From positions 3,162,001 to 3,226,000 of the forward strand of contig OZ243967.1 in the NCBI GenBank assembly GCA_965214695.1: a DNA stretch of 64,000 bases, written 5' to 3'. Made by a program: the position numbers and the translations under genes. Shown here piece after piece: positions 50,913-60,536 of the stretch. Under the pieces are notes generated by a model. The model was not told the origin of the DNA and did not search any database. It was given only the letters and a program-made list of their open reading frames with translations. Every line of letters begins with the position of its first letter. Positions within the stretch are counted from its first letter, which is position 1. Source of the stretch: JAPOXR01 sp965214695. GTDB lineage: Bacteria; Pseudomonadota; Alphaproteobacteria; Rhodobacterales; Rhodobacteraceae.

Positions 50913-53870
50913 ATGCAAGAGCAGAGCCCGAACCGATATTTTCATACATCGAGTTTCCTGCAGGGGCAGAATGCCGAATATATCGAGCAGCTGCACACCC
51001 GCTACATGTCGAACCCGTCATCGGTCGACGAATCGTGGCGGCGGTATTTCGAGGCTCTCAGCGATGACGGGGCGGGTCCGTCATCACCGCCGAGCTGGAA
51101 ATCGGCAAACTGGCCGATCCTCGACAATGGCGAGCTGGTCGCGGCCCTTGATGGTCAATGGAACGAGACCGATTCGATTGACGGCCGTCTTCTCGAATCG
51201 AGAATCAGGGGGCTGGCGGCCGCCGGCGGGATCGACATTCCAGAACGGGAGGTCCAGCAACGGACAGTCGATTCAATCCGGGCGCTGATGCTGATCAGGG
51301 CCTATCGGATCAGGGGGCACCGTATGGCCAGGCTTGATCCGCTCGGCCTGACCCATCATACCAGCCATGCAGAGCTCGATCCGGCATCCTACGGTTTCTC
51401 GGAGGCCGACATGGACCGGCCGATCTTCATTGACAGGGTGCTTGGCCTCGAGACAGCGACCATGCGCGAGATACTGGCCATGGTCAAGCGGACCTATTGT
51501 GGCACCTTTGCCCTGCAATACATGCATATCTCCGATCCGGAGCAGAGCAGCTGGCTGAAGGAGCGCATCGAGGGCTATGGCAAGGAGATCGCATTCACCC
51601 AGGAGGGCCGCCGGGCCATCCTGAACAAGCTGATCGAGGCGGAAGGCTTCGAGAAGTTCCTGCAGGCCAAGTATACCGGGACCAAGCGATTTGGTCTCGA
51701 TGGCGCCGAGTCGATCATCCCGGCGATGGAGCAGATCATCAAGCGTGGCGGTGCGCTCGGGGTGACCGAGATTGTCATCGGCATGCCGCATCGTGGCCGC
51801 CTCAATATCCTGGCCAATGTCATGAGCAAGCCGTACCGGGCCATCCTGAACGAATTCGGTGGTGGCAGCTTCAAACCGGAGGATGTGTCCGGCTCCGGCG
51901 ATGTGAAATACCATCTGGGCGCATCATCCGACCGCGAGTTCGACGGCAACAATGTCCACCTGTCGCTGACTGCCAACCCGTCGCACCTGGAGGCGGTGAA
52001 TGCCGTTGTCATTGGCAAGGCCAGGGCAAAGCAGGAGCAATTGGGGGATGAGCAGCGCACGCAGGTGTTGCCGGTGCTGCTGCATGGCGATGCCGCCTTT
52101 GCCGGGCAGGGAATCGTTGCCGAATGCTTCGGCCTTTCCGGGCTGGTCGGGCATGCAACCGGCGGCACCATCCACCTGATCGTGAACAACCAGATCGGAT
52201 TTACCACGGCGCCGCATTATTCCAGGTCCTCGCCATATCCGACCGACATTTCCATGATCACCGAATCACCGATCTTCCACGTGAACGGCGATGATCCAGA
52301 GGCGGTGGTGCATGCCGCCAGGGTGGCAACGGAGTTTCGGCAGAAATTCCGCAAGGATGTAGTGGTCGACGTGTTCTGCTACCGGCGGTTTGGTCATAAT
52401 GAGGGCGATGAGCCCATGTTCACCCAGCCGGAAATGTACCGGATCATCAAGAACCACGAGACCACGCTGGAGCTGTATTCGAAGAAGCTGGTGGCAGAAG
52501 GGCTGGTTCCGGAAGGCGAAGTTGCCCGGCGCAAGTCGGAATTTCGCCAGCGGCTTGACGATGAATTCGAGGTGGCAAAGAGTTACAAGCCGAATGATGC
52601 CGACTGGCTTGACGGCCGCTGGTCGCATCTCCAATCGCAGATTGATGATGACCAGCGGGGACGGACCGGCGTCAGCGGCGAGGTTCTGAAGCGTGTCGGC
52701 AAGGCGCTGGTGCATGTCCCGGAGGGATTCAGCCTGCATCCGACATTGAAGCGGCTCCTGCGCTCCAGGGGGAAGGTCTTCGACTCCGGCGAGGGCTGCA
52801 ACTGGGCAATGGGCGAGGCGCTGGCCTTCGGAAGCCTGCTCCTTGAAGGGTATGGCGTCAGGCTGTCGGGACAGGATTCCACCAGGGGAACCTTCAGCCA
52901 GCGGCATTGCGCCTTCATCGATCAGGATACCGAGGAGAAATTCGTCTCCCTCAATCATATTGATCAGAACCAGGCAAAGTTCCAGGTCATCGATTCAATG
53001 CTTTCGGAATTCGCCGTGCTCGGCTTCGAATATGGCTATTCGCTGAGCGAGCCGAACACGCTGGTGATGTGGGAGGCGCAATTCGGCGATTTCGCCAATG
53101 GCGCACAGATCATGATCGACCAGTTCATAGCGACCGGTGAGCGCAAATGGCTGCGGATGTCGGGCCTGGTGCTGCTGCTGCCCCATGGATTCGAAGGCCA
53201 GGGGCCGGAACATTCCAGCGCCAGGCTTGAGCGGTTCCTGCAACTATGCGCCGAGGACAACTGGATCGTCGCCAATTGCACCACCCCGGCCAACTATTTC
53301 CACATCCTTCGTCGGCAGATGCACCGTGATTTTCGCAAGCCGCTGGTATTGATGACGCCAAAGTCGCTGCTGCGCCACCGGCTGGCAGTATCGAGACTCG
53401 ACGAGATGGCGCCGGGAACGACATTCCACCGGGTATTGTGGGATGATGCCCAGCACGGCAACTCCGATACCGAGCTGGTGGATGACAAGGATATCCGCAG
53501 GGTGGTCATCACCTCCGGCAAGGTCTATTTCGACCTTCTCGAGGAACGGGATGCCCGCGGCATCAACAACGTCTACCTGATGCGGGTCGAGCAGTATTAC
53601 CCGTTTCCGGCAATGGCCCTGATCAAGGAGCTTTCGAGGTTCAGGAATGCGGAAATGATCTGGGTCCAGGAGGAGCCAAGAAACCAGGGTGCGTGGCAGT
53701 TCATCGAACCCAACCTCCAATGGGTTCTGCAGAAGATCAAGGCAAAATCCGGACGGGTGGAATATGTCGGCCGCCAGGCATCGGCGTCGCCGGCGGCCGG
53801 GCTGTTCAGGGAACACCAGAAACAGCAGGCACAGATTGTGAATGAGGCTCTGACCTTAGGCGGAGATTGA
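50913..53870 (+). CDS. sucA: 2-Oxoglutarate dehydrogenase E1 component
   Basis: This ~985-residue thiamine diphosphate decarboxylase has the N-terminal segment SSFLQGQNAEYIEQLHTRYM that docks E2, EGFEKFLQAKYTGTKRFGLD, HRGRLNILANV, GDVKYHLGASSDRE, the ThDP motif GDAAFAGQGIV and VNNQIGFTT, and C-terminal FEGQGPEHSSARLERFLQL. It decarboxylates 2-oxoglutarate and succinylates the SucB lipoyl group. ATG 50913 is used; an in-frame GTG at 50901 is possible. sucB starts 4 bp after the stop. Confidence 0.97.
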   Translation: MQEQSPNRYFHTSSFLQGQNAEYIEQLHTRYMSNPSSVDESWRRYFEALSDDGAGPSSPPSWKSANWPILDNGELVAALDGQWNETDSIDGRLLESRIRGLAAAGGIDIPEREVQQRTVDSIRALMLIRAYRIRGHRMARLDPLGLTHHTSHAELDPASYGFSEADMDRPIFIDRVLGLETATMREILAMVKRTYCGTFALQYMHISDPEQSSWLKERIEGYGKEIAFTQEGRRAILNKLIEAEGFEKFLQAKYTGTKRFGLDGAESIIPAMEQIIKRGGALGVTEIVIGMPHRGRLNILANVMSKPYRAILNEFGGGSFKPEDVSGSGDVKYHLGASSDREFDGNNVHLSLTANPSHLEAVNAVVIGKARAKQEQLGDEQRTQVLPVLLHGDAAFAGQGIVAECFGLSGLVGHATGGTIHLIVNNQIGFTTAPHYSRSSPYPTDISMITESPIFHVNGDDPEAVVHAARVATEFRQKFRKDVVVDVFCYRRFGHNEGDEPMFTQPEMYRIIKNHETTLELYSKKLVAEGLVPEGEVARRKSEFRQRLDDEFEVAKSYKPNDADWLDGRWSHLQSQIDDDQRGRTGVSGEVLKRVGKALVHVPEGFSLHPTLKRLLRSRGKVFDSGEGCNWAMGEALAFGSLLLEGYGVRLSGQDSTRGTFSQRHCAFIDQDTEEKFVSLNHIDQNQAKFQVIDSMLSEFAVLGFEYGYSLSEPNTLVMWEAQFGDFANGAQIMIDQFIATGERKWLRMSGLVLLLPHGFEGQGPEHSSARLERFLQLCAEDNWIVANCTTPANYFHILRRQMHRDFRKPLVLMTPKSLLRHRLAVSRLDEMAPGTTFHRVLWDDAQHGNSDTELVDDKDIRRVVITSGKVYFDLLEERDARGINNVYLMRVEQYYPFPAMALIKELSRFRNAEMIWVQEEPRNQGAWQFIEPNLQWVLQKIKAKSGRVEYVGRQASASPAAGLFREHQKQQAQIVNEALTLGGD

Positions 53871-53874
53871 CAGC

Positions 53875-55080
53875 ATGACAGCAGAAATTCGAGTTCCGAC
53901 TCTCGGGGAGAGCATTACCGAAGCGACGGTCGGCACGTGGTTCAGGAAACAGGGTGAGGCCGTTGCCGCCGACGAGGTGGTCTGCGAGCTGGAAACCGAC
54001 AAGGTGACTGTCGAGGTGCCGTCGCCCGAAGCCGGCATCCTGGCGGAAATCGTCGCTGCCCAGGGCGCCGAGGTCAAGGTTGGTGCCTTGCTGGCGATGA
54101 TTGGCGAGGGCACCGGGGCGGTGGCAGAAGATCCGGCACCGAAGGCGGAGTCCCCGGGGGAGGCGGCACCTCCTTCGCCGCAACCGGACAGCAGGCCCGG
54201 GCGCGACCCGGAGCATGCGCCATCGGCGCAGGTGATGATGGCGGAACACGGGATCTCGCAGGATACGGTCACGGGTTCGGGTCGTGACGGCCGGGTGATG
54301 AAGGAAGACGTGCTGGCGGCGATCGCGTCGGCAGGGCAGGCACCGGCACCCGAGCCAGAGCCGCAGGCGCGGCCAGCCGAGGTTGGCGAGGAGCGGGTGC
54401 GGATGTCGCGGCTGCGGCAGACCATCGCCAACCGGCTGAAGGATGCGCAGAACACCGCCGCCATACTGACCACCTACAACGAGGTGGACATGTCACGGGT
54501 GATGCAGATCAGGTCCGAGTTCAAGGATGTGTTCGAGAAGAAATACGGCGCCCGCCTCGGCTTCATGTCGTTTTTTGTCAAGGCCTGTTGCGAGGCGCTT
54601 GTCGACGTTCCCGAGGTCAATGCCGAAATCGACGGCAACGAGATCGTCTACAAGAAATTTGTCCATATGGGCATTGCGGTCGGTACGCCGACCGGGCTCG
54701 TGGTTCCGGTGATCCGGAATGCCCACCGGCTTGGCTTTGCCGAGATCGAACTGGCAATCGCCAATGCCGGTGCCCGCGCCAGGGATGGCCAGCTGTCGAT
54801 CGCCGAGATGCAGGGAGGCACTTTCTCGATCTCCAATGGCGGAGTCTATGGCTCGCTGATGTCGTCGCCGATACTCAACCCGCCGCAATCCGGCATTCTC
54901 GGGATGCACAAGATCCAGGAGAGGCCGATTGCGCTGGATGGCGAGGTGGTGATCCGACCAATGATGTATCTGGCGCTGTCCTATGATCACCGGATCGTCG
55001 ATGGCAAGGGTGCCGTCACCTTCCTGGTCAGGGTCAAGGAGTTGATCGAGGAGCCGCACCGGCTGCTGATGGGGATATGA
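53875..55080 (+). CDS. sucB: Dihydrolipoamide succinyltransferase (E2 of 2-oxoglutarate dehydrogenase)
   Basis: The 401-residue protein has an N-terminal lipoyl domain (ELETDKVTVEVPSPEAGILA, lipoylated Lys in ETDKV), an Ala/Pro-rich linker, an E1/E3-binding domain (SAQVMMAEHGISQDTVTGSG) and a catalytic domain with the active-site LSYDHRIVDGKGAVTFL. It has a single lipoyl domain, as is usual for SucB. Its neighbours encode the E1 and E3 partners. Confidence 0.97.
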   Translation: MTAEIRVPTLGESITEATVGTWFRKQGEAVAADEVVCELETDKVTVEVPSPEAGILAEIVAAQGAEVKVGALLAMIGEGTGAVAEDPAPKAESPGEAAPPSPQPDSRPGRDPEHAPSAQVMMAEHGISQDTVTGSGRDGRVMKEDVLAAIASAGQAPAPEPEPQARPAEVGEERVRMSRLRQTIANRLKDAQNTAAILTTYNEVDMSRVMQIRSEFKDVFEKKYGARLGFMSFFVKACCEALVDVPEVNAEIDGNEIVYKKFVHMGIAVGTPTGLVVPVIRNAHRLGFAEIELAIANAGARARDGQLSIAEMQGGTFSISNGGVYGSLMSSPILNPPQSGILGMHKIQERPIALDGEVVIRPMMYLALSYDHRIVDGKGAVTFLVRVKELIEEPHRLLMGI

Positions 55081-55163
55081 GCGGCCCGGTTGAATCTCGG
55101 CCAGGATGGTCGGTGTCGGGGCAGAAATTCGGAACATGAACCTGTCGGGAAATGGAGGCCTTC

Positions 55164-56552
55164 ATGGCAAGCTATGATGTCGTTGTGGTTGGTGGTGGTC
55201 CGGGCGGCTATGTCTGTGCCATCAGGGCCGCACAGTTGGGGCTGAAGGCGGCGTGCGTGGAAGGCAGGGAGACGCTAGGCGGAACCTGCCTCAATGTCGG
55301 CTGCATTCCGTCGAAGGCCCTGCTGCATGCCAGTCACATGCTGCACGAGACCCATGTGAATTTTGCCAAGATGGGCCTGGGCTCGCCAACCGTGGAAGTC
55401 GACTGGGAGCGGATGATTGCCTACAAGGACGAGTCGATCCTGGCCAATACCAGGGGCATCGAGTTCCTGTTCAAGAAGAATGGGATCGACTGGCTGAAGG
55501 GGTGGGGGAGCATTGCCGGCCCCGGCAAGGTACAGGTTGGAGACGAGATCCACGAGGCCGGCAACATCGTGCTCGCCACCGGTTCGGAATCGACCAGCAT
55601 TCCGGGCGTCGAGATCGACGAGGACCGCATCGTGTCATCGACCGGGGCGCTGGAGCTCGAGGCGATTCCCGAGCGGCTCACCGTCATCGGGGCCGGGGTG
55701 ATCGGCCTCGAGATCGGCTCCGTCTATGCCCGGCTAGGATCGAAGGTGACGGTGCTGGAGTTTCTTGACCAGGTTACCCCGGGCATGGATGGCGAGGTCT
55801 GCAAGAACCTGAACCGGCTGCTCAAGAAGCAGGGCCTGGACATTGTGCTCGGTGCGCAGGTCACCGGCGTCGACAAGGGCAAGGGTGGGCTGGCGGTCAA
55901 GTACCGGCTTCGCAAGAAGGAAAGCGATCACGACCACGAGGCCGACATTGTCCTCGTTGCCACCGGGCGTCGGCCCTATACTGGCGGTCTTGGCCTGGCC
56001 GAGGCCGGAATCGAGATGACGCAGGCGGGCCAGGTTGCCACCGACGACAGGCTGCAAACCAATGTTGCCGGGATTTATGCGATTGGCGACGTGGTGGCTG
56101 GCCCGATGCTGGCGCACAAGGCGGAAGATGAAGGAACGGCGGTTGCCGAAACCATTGCCGGCCGGCTGGGTCATGTCAATTACGGCGTGATTCCGTCGGT
56201 CATCTACACCCACCCGGAAGTGGCGGCGGTCGGAGCGACCGAGGAACAGCTCAAGCAGGAGGGTCGGCAATATCGGGTCGGCAAGTTTCCATTCATGGGC
56301 AACGGCCGGGCCAAGTCGGCGCTGGCGGCTGACGGGTTCGTCAAGATGCTGGCCGACCAGTCCAGCGATCGCATCCTCGGATGTCATATCATCGGTCCGA
56401 GTGCCGGCGAGCTGATTCAGGAGATTTGCGTGGCCATGGAGTTCGGTGCCGCGGCCGAGGACGTCGCCAGGACCTGCCACGCCCATCCAACCCTCTCCGA
56501 GGCGGTCAGGGAGGCCGCCCTGGCTTGCGGCGACGGCGCAATACACGCCTGA
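55164..56552 (+). CDS. lpd: Dihydrolipoamide dehydrogenase (E3)
   Basis: This 462-residue flavoprotein disulfide reductase has FAD-binding VVVVGGGPGGYVCAIRAAQL, the redox disulfide in GGTCLNVGCIPSKALLHAS, NAD-binding TVIGAGVIGLEIGSVYARLG and the C-terminal His-Glu pair in CHAHPTLSEAVREAAL. ATG 55164 (MASYDVVV) is chosen because GGAGG lies 6 bp upstream; an ATG at 55152 is also in frame. It reoxidises lipoyl groups of 2-oxoglutarate dehydrogenase. Confidence 0.97.
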   Translation: MASYDVVVVGGGPGGYVCAIRAAQLGLKAACVEGRETLGGTCLNVGCIPSKALLHASHMLHETHVNFAKMGLGSPTVEVDWERMIAYKDESILANTRGIEFLFKKNGIDWLKGWGSIAGPGKVQVGDEIHEAGNIVLATGSESTSIPGVEIDEDRIVSSTGALELEAIPERLTVIGAGVIGLEIGSVYARLGSKVTVLEFLDQVTPGMDGEVCKNLNRLLKKQGLDIVLGAQVTGVDKGKGGLAVKYRLRKKESDHDHEADIVLVATGRRPYTGGLGLAEAGIEMTQAGQVATDDRLQTNVAGIYAIGDVVAGPMLAHKAEDEGTAVAETIAGRLGHVNYGVIPSVIYTHPEVAAVGATEEQLKQEGRQYRVGKFPFMGNGRAKSALAADGFVKMLADQSSDRILGCHIIGPSAGELIQEICVAMEFGAAAEDVARTCHAHPTLSEAVREAALACGDGAIHA

Positions 56553-56635
56553 CCTGACCGGGACCGTAGCGACGGCGCACGACTGACCTGGCCAGTCTGG
56601 AGCCACCTTCCGGGATGCGGAGGTGCAGCCGACGG

Positions 56636-57331
56636 TCAGTCGAGGATGTGTTGGTGGAGCAGGACTCCATTCTGGCGCAGCCATTGCCGATGTTGCAGAT
56701 AATCGGGACAGAGTCGCTCGACGATCTGCCAGAATCGCTTGGAGTGATTGAGTTCAGCGAGGTGCGACACCTCGTGTGCAGCAACATAGTCCAGCACCTC
56801 GGGCGGGGCCATGACCAGGCGCCAGGAGAACATCAGCCGGTTGTCGGACGAACAGGACCCCCACCGGGACCGGGTATCTCGCAGGCGTATGGCCGGATGC
56901 GGAAGGGAGAGCGTGTCGGCATGGTGGCGGGTCCTGGCCAGCAGCCTCTCCCGGGCCAGGGACCTGCAGAACTCGCCGAGCGCAGCTGGCAGTTTCGCGT
57001 CGGTGCAGGGTGCCAGCAACAGGCTGTCGCGGCACCGGATCCGGCTTCCGCCCGCCTTGTGGATCTCGAATGAACGTCCTTCAAGCGGAAACGAATCACC
57101 AAAGGCGGGGACCCGGCGCTGCACGGCGTCCTGGAGATTGCGGGTGATCCAGTCCTGCCTGTCACGCACGAACCGGCGAGCCTCATCCATCCGGAGATGA
57201 TCGGGAACCGTCAGGTAGACCCGGCCGCTGATCCGGTCGATCCGGAGCGATAACCTTCGCCCGTTCGCAATTCTCCTCACCACGATCGGGGTCGGCGGCT
57301 CTCCGGTCAGCAGGATGTCGGTTATCGGCAC
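56636..57331 (-). CDS. YgjP-type zinc metallopeptidase (DUF45, M48-like)
   Basis: The ~231-residue protein has the N-terminal beta-rich part of the family (PIVVRRIANGRRLSLRIDR) and the zinc site in DYVAAHEVSHLAELNHSKRF (HExxH, then His), preceded by DTRSRWGSCSSDNRLMFSWR. GTG 57331 (VPITDILLTG) is the likely start because AGAGGAA lies 7 bp upstream; earlier in-frame Met codons are in a proline-rich stretch unlike the family. Substrate unknown. It faces lpd tail to tail across an 83-bp gap. Confidence 0.9.
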   Translation of the reverse strand: MPITDILLTGEPPTPIVVRRIANGRRLSLRIDRISGRVYLTVPDHLRMDEARRFVRDRQDWITRNLQDAVQRRVPAFGDSFPLEGRSFEIHKAGGSRIRCRDSLLLAPCTDAKLPAALGEFCRSLARERLLARTRHHADTLSLPHPAIRLRDTRSRWGSCSSDNRLMFSWRLVMAPPEVLDYVAAHEVSHLAELNHSKRFWQIVERLCPDYLQHRQWLRQNGVLLHQHILD

Positions 57332-57613
57332 GGGCAATTCCTCTCGCGATGGTGGTGGCCGGGGGTCACTACGATGAGCTGGCGGCAGCCGAGCGCCTGG
57401 CGCATGCAGGCGTGTAATATGGCCCGTGGCCAACGGCAATTCCTGCCACTCGCCACCGGCATTATCGGGTCGACCAAAGCCTGCCGGCGGCTGTTTGCAA
57501 TCCCGACGGCGGCGGGAGGCGCCCCCGGTACTTTACCGGCTTTGACATTACCGCTTTCTTTGTGGCAGTGGGTGCCGGATTCGAGCAACAAGCACATCAA
57601 AGAAGGGAATTCG

Positions 57614-57949
57614 ATGGCCAGGGAAGAATGGGGCGTCAAGCGAATTTGTCAGGATCCGGGCTGTGGTGCACGGTTTTATGATCTGAAAAGGAATCCGATA
57701 AATTGCCCCGTTTGCGGCAAGGAATTCATCGTGGAGACTCGGGCCGAACGGCCAGGCGGTGACTTTGAGGCTCCGAAGAAGGAAAAGGACGCCAAGAAGG
57801 ATGTCCCCGAGGCGCAGTCGGGCGACGACGACCTGCTGGATGACGTGGAGGATGGCGTTGAACTCGATGACGACATGCTGGACGAATCTGATGAGGATAC
57901 TGTCCCGCTTGACGACATTGCAAACGTCGCCTCCGATGACGAATCATGA
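57614..57949 (+). CDS. TIGR02300 family protein (FYDLN-acid protein)
   Basis: The 111-residue protein has a conserved N-terminal half, EEWGVKRICQDPGCGARFYD, then LKRNPINCPVCGKEF with four Cys in CxxxxC/CxxC pairs suited to zinc binding. The C-terminal half is very acidic (DDDLLDDVEDGVELDDDMLD). This is the alphaproteobacterial FYDLN-acid family of unknown function. It stands just upstream of tRNA-Ala. The ATG follows AGAAGGGAATTCG. Confidence 0.95.
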   Translation: MAREEWGVKRICQDPGCGARFYDLKRNPINCPVCGKEFIVETRAERPGGDFEAPKKEKDAKKDVPEAQSGDDDLLDDVEDGVELDDDMLDESDEDTVPLDDIANVASDDES

Positions 57950-58006
57950 TTTTTGCTTGCCTCGCAGCACGAATTCACGCAATGAGGCAGGCTTGCACCG
58001 GATGAT

Positions 58007-58082
<76 letters not shown>

Positions 58083-58295
58083 CCACCCGGTCATCAAGGG
58101 CGAGCCGCCCGATCTCCAGGATTTACCCGACCGCCGCTGGCTGGCTGGCCCGGTCGTGACAGGGGGCTGGTCGCCCCGGATGCGGCGACTCCCTCCGGCC
58201 ACTGACCCGGCGGCAAACGGACCGGATCATGTCGTGACGGCGCGCGCCATTTCCTCGGGTTGATGTGAATCCGTTCTCAACGCCTCGAATTTTCT

Positions 58296-58324
58296 TTGAC
58301 CATTTCCGGATATTGCAATAACCC
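58296..58324 (+). promoter_or_regulatory. Candidate sigma-70 promoter of the B12 transport operon
   Basis: TTGACC at 58296-58301 and TAACCC at 58319-58324 with a 17-bp spacer lie just upstream of the cobalamin riboswitch, the expected position for its transcript. The -35 match is good and the -10 match is weak. Confidence 0.45.
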
Positions 58325-58344
58325 GGGGGCGACGGTTTTCCGTC

Positions 58345-58525
58345 CGCCGAATACGCGGTCGGGATGAAAAGGGAATACGGTGAGGAGTAGCCAGACAGGC
58401 GCCAAGACCGTGACTGCCCCCGCAACTGTAAGCGGAGAGTTGCCCCGGATTTGACCACTGGCCGATCGCGGCTGGGAAGGGCCGGGGAGAGCAGCGACCC
58501 GCAAGTCAGGAGACCTGCCGTCGGC
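58345..58525 (+). ncRNA. Cobalamin (B12) riboswitch
   Basis: The ordered conserved boxes are all present: GGGAATACGGTG at about 58371, GACTGCCCCCGCAACTGTAA at about 58412 with AGCGG, CCACTGGCC near 58455, GGGAAGGGCCGG near 58474, and the B12 box AAGTCAGGAGACCTGCC ending near 58519. On binding adenosylcobalamin it lowers expression of the downstream importer. Translation control is more likely than termination because no U-run terminator follows. Confidence 0.95.
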
Positions 58526-58568
58526 GAAACTCTCATGCCGGACGGGGTGATCCGGAAGAAGGCTTGCA

Positions 58569-58667
58569 ATGGTCAGACACACCTTTCCAGACAAGCAGCG
58601 TGAATTGCGCAACTGCCCCGTCCCGGCCGGAATGGATCATGGACGGGACAGGATTTTCACGGGCTGA
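58569..58667 (+). CDS. Candidate 32-codon small ORF after the riboswitch
   Basis: ATG 58569 sits 6 bp after AAGAAGG, the best Shine-Dalgarno sequence downstream of the riboswitch. The frame reads MVRHTFPDKQRELRNCPVPA onward for 32 codons and stops at 58667, overlapping the ABC ATPase start region by 29 bp in another frame. It could be a leader that couples riboswitch control to ATPase translation. No homology is recognised. Confidence 0.35.
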   Translation: MVRHTFPDKQRELRNCPVPAGMDHGRDRIFTG

Positions 58668-59481
58668 CCCCGACACGTCGCCTGTCATCAATGGGCAGGC
58701 GCGCCAACGCCGCCGGCCGGTGCGGCTTGAGGCGCGCAACCTGTCATGGCGCCCGGCGGGTGCAGTCAGCATCCTGACCGATATCAGTTTCGAAATCGAG
58801 CCGGGCTCAATCCTGGCGGTTGTCGGGGCCAATGGCGCCGGCAAGTCGACCTTGCTGCGGCTGGTCTATCGCTACTACAGGCCGCTCTCCGGCCAAATCC
58901 TGCTTGACGGCCAGGATATCTGGGCCTTGCCGTCGCCGCGGGTTGCCCGGGAGATGGCTGTCGTTCTCCAGGAAAGGCCGACCGAATTTGCCTTGACCGT
59001 CGGTGAGGTGGTGGCGCTTGGCCGTCTTCCGCACCGGAAGCAGCCAGGGAAAGACCGGCAGGAAAATGGCTGGATTGTCGAGCGGTCAATGTCCAGACTG
59101 GGTGTGTCGGACTTGCGCGGCCGGCTGCTCGGAACCCTGTCTGGCGGCGAAGTTCAGCGGGTTGCCATCGCCCGCGCACTGGCCCAGGATCCCGGAGTTC
59201 TGGTCCTGGACGAGCCAACCAATCATCTCGATATCCGCCATCAGCTCGAGACGCTGGAATTGCTGAAGGAGTTGGGGTTGACCGTGATTTGCAGCCTGCA
59301 TGACATCAACATGGCAAGCGACCATGCCGACAGGATTCTTGTCCTCGCAGGAGGCAGAATGCTGGCCTGCGGCACACCCGGCGAGGTGCTGTCTCCGGAG
59401 CTGATTTCGGCGGCGTTTTCGGTCACGGCCCGGATGGACCGAGGGGCCAATGGACGCCAAAGATTTTCGTTCGAGTTGTAG
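58639..59481 (+). CDS. btuD: ABC transporter ATP-binding protein, B12/siderophore type
   Basis: The ~280-residue ATPase of the FecE/BtuD group has Walker A VVGANGAGKSTLLRLVYRYY, the Q-loop VVLQERPTEFALTV, signature LSGGEVQRVAIARALAQ, Walker B VLVLDEPTNHLDIR and the switch His in CSLHDINMASDHADRI. ATG 58639 is chosen; homology begins at about residue 25 (VRLEARNLSWRPAG), so a later start cannot be excluded. It is the first large gene after the cobalamin riboswitch, followed by a binding protein and a permease. Confidence 0.87.
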   Translation: MDGTGFSRADPDTSPVINGQARQRRRPVRLEARNLSWRPAGAVSILTDISFEIEPGSILAVVGANGAGKSTLLRLVYRYYRPLSGQILLDGQDIWALPSPRVAREMAVVLQERPTEFALTVGEVVALGRLPHRKQPGKDRQENGWIVERSMSRLGVSDLRGRLLGTLSGGEVQRVAIARALAQDPGVLVLDEPTNHLDIRHQLETLELLKELGLTVICSLHDINMASDHADRILVLAGGRMLACGTPGEVLSPELISAAFSVTARMDRGANGRQRFSFEL

Positions 59482-59501
59482 AAGAAAGGGAGGATGTCGC
59501 A

Positions 59502-60440
59502 ATGCGGGGTGTTGCCATCATCATCTTGATGGCCGGGCTGGGCCAGGCAGGTCTGGCCGAGCCGGTAACCGTCCAAAGCTGTGATCGGATCCTGACCTTC
59601 GAGGCGCCGCCGGAAGCGGCGGTCTCGCATGATGTCAACATGACCGAGATGATGCTGGTGCTCGGGCTGGCCAACCGGATGGTGGGTTTTACCGGAATCA
59701 GCAGTTGGAAGACGCTCGACGAGTCACTGCGGGCCAAGCTCGGATCCCTGCCGGAGCTCTCGCCGGGATACCCGACCAGGGAGGTGCTGGCCGGGGCCGG
59801 GGCCGATTTCCTCTTCGCCGGCTGGAATTACGGCATGCGGGTCGGGGGCGAGGTTACGCCGGCGACATTGGCGCCGCTCGGAATCGAGGTCTACGAGCTG
59901 ACCGAGTCCTGCGTCCATCTTGGCAACATGCCCGGGATCAGCATGGAAACCATGTATCGGGACCTGCTCAATGTCGGCGCAATTTTCGGGGAGGGCGACC
60001 GGGCCGAGAGACTGGTTGCTGGCTACCGGGCACAGATGCGGGAGATCGCCGGCACGCTGACGACGGACTCGCCACCGCCGCGGGTGTTTGTCTATGACAG
60101 CGGCGAGGATGCGCCCTTCACGGCCGGCCGTCATGCCATGCCGACGGCGCTGATCGAGGCGGCCGGCGGCAGAAACATCATGGAAGATCTTGACAAGAGC
60201 TGGGCGACGATCGGGTGGGAATCGGTGGTCGAGCGCAATCCCGAGATCATCATCATCGTCAATTATGGCAGCGTTACCGCCGAGCAGAAGATTGAATTCA
60301 TGCGCGCCAGCCCGGCCTTTGCTGACATCGATGCAGTTCGGAACGACCGGTTTGTCGTGCTCGAATATGTCGAGGCAACACCGGGGCCGCGCAACATCGC
60401 CGCCGTCAGGAAACTGGCCGAGGGATTTCATGCCAGGTAG
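59502..60440 (+). CDS. btuF: ABC transporter substrate-binding protein, B12/siderophore type
   Basis: The 312-residue cluster A-II (BtuF/FecB-like) receptor has a signal peptide (VAIIILMAGLGQAGLAEPVT), two lobes joined by a long helix, and typical stretches EMMLVLGLANRMVGFTG, REVLAGAGADFLFAGWNYGM and RNPEIIIIVNYGS. Riboswitch control argues for a corrinoid ligand, although iron-chelate receptors share the fold. It starts 20 bp after the ATPase gene. Confidence 0.85.
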   Translation: MRGVAIIILMAGLGQAGLAEPVTVQSCDRILTFEAPPEAAVSHDVNMTEMMLVLGLANRMVGFTGISSWKTLDESLRAKLGSLPELSPGYPTREVLAGAGADFLFAGWNYGMRVGGEVTPATLAPLGIEVYELTESCVHLGNMPGISMETMYRDLLNVGAIFGEGDRAERLVAGYRAQMREIAGTLTTDSPPPRVFVYDSGEDAPFTAGRHAMPTALIEAAGGRNIMEDLDKSWATIGWESVVERNPEIIIIVNYGSVTAEQKIEFMRASPAFADIDAVRNDRFVVLEYVEATPGPRNIAAVRKLAEGFHAR

Positions 60441-60536
60441 CACCAACCCGGCCAATATCACCGTGAAGGTGGACCGGTCGCTTGCACGCAGGTCGCTCGT
60501 CCGGTCCGTTCGAGCTCCGATCTTCCGCCTGCCGTG

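Noticed and set aside
56580..56642. A 9-bp inverted repeat (CGACTGACC/GGTCAGTCG) as a bidirectional terminator between lpd and the YgjP gene.
   Set aside because: The 45-bp loop is too long and there is no T-run; the right arm overlaps the YgjP stop region.
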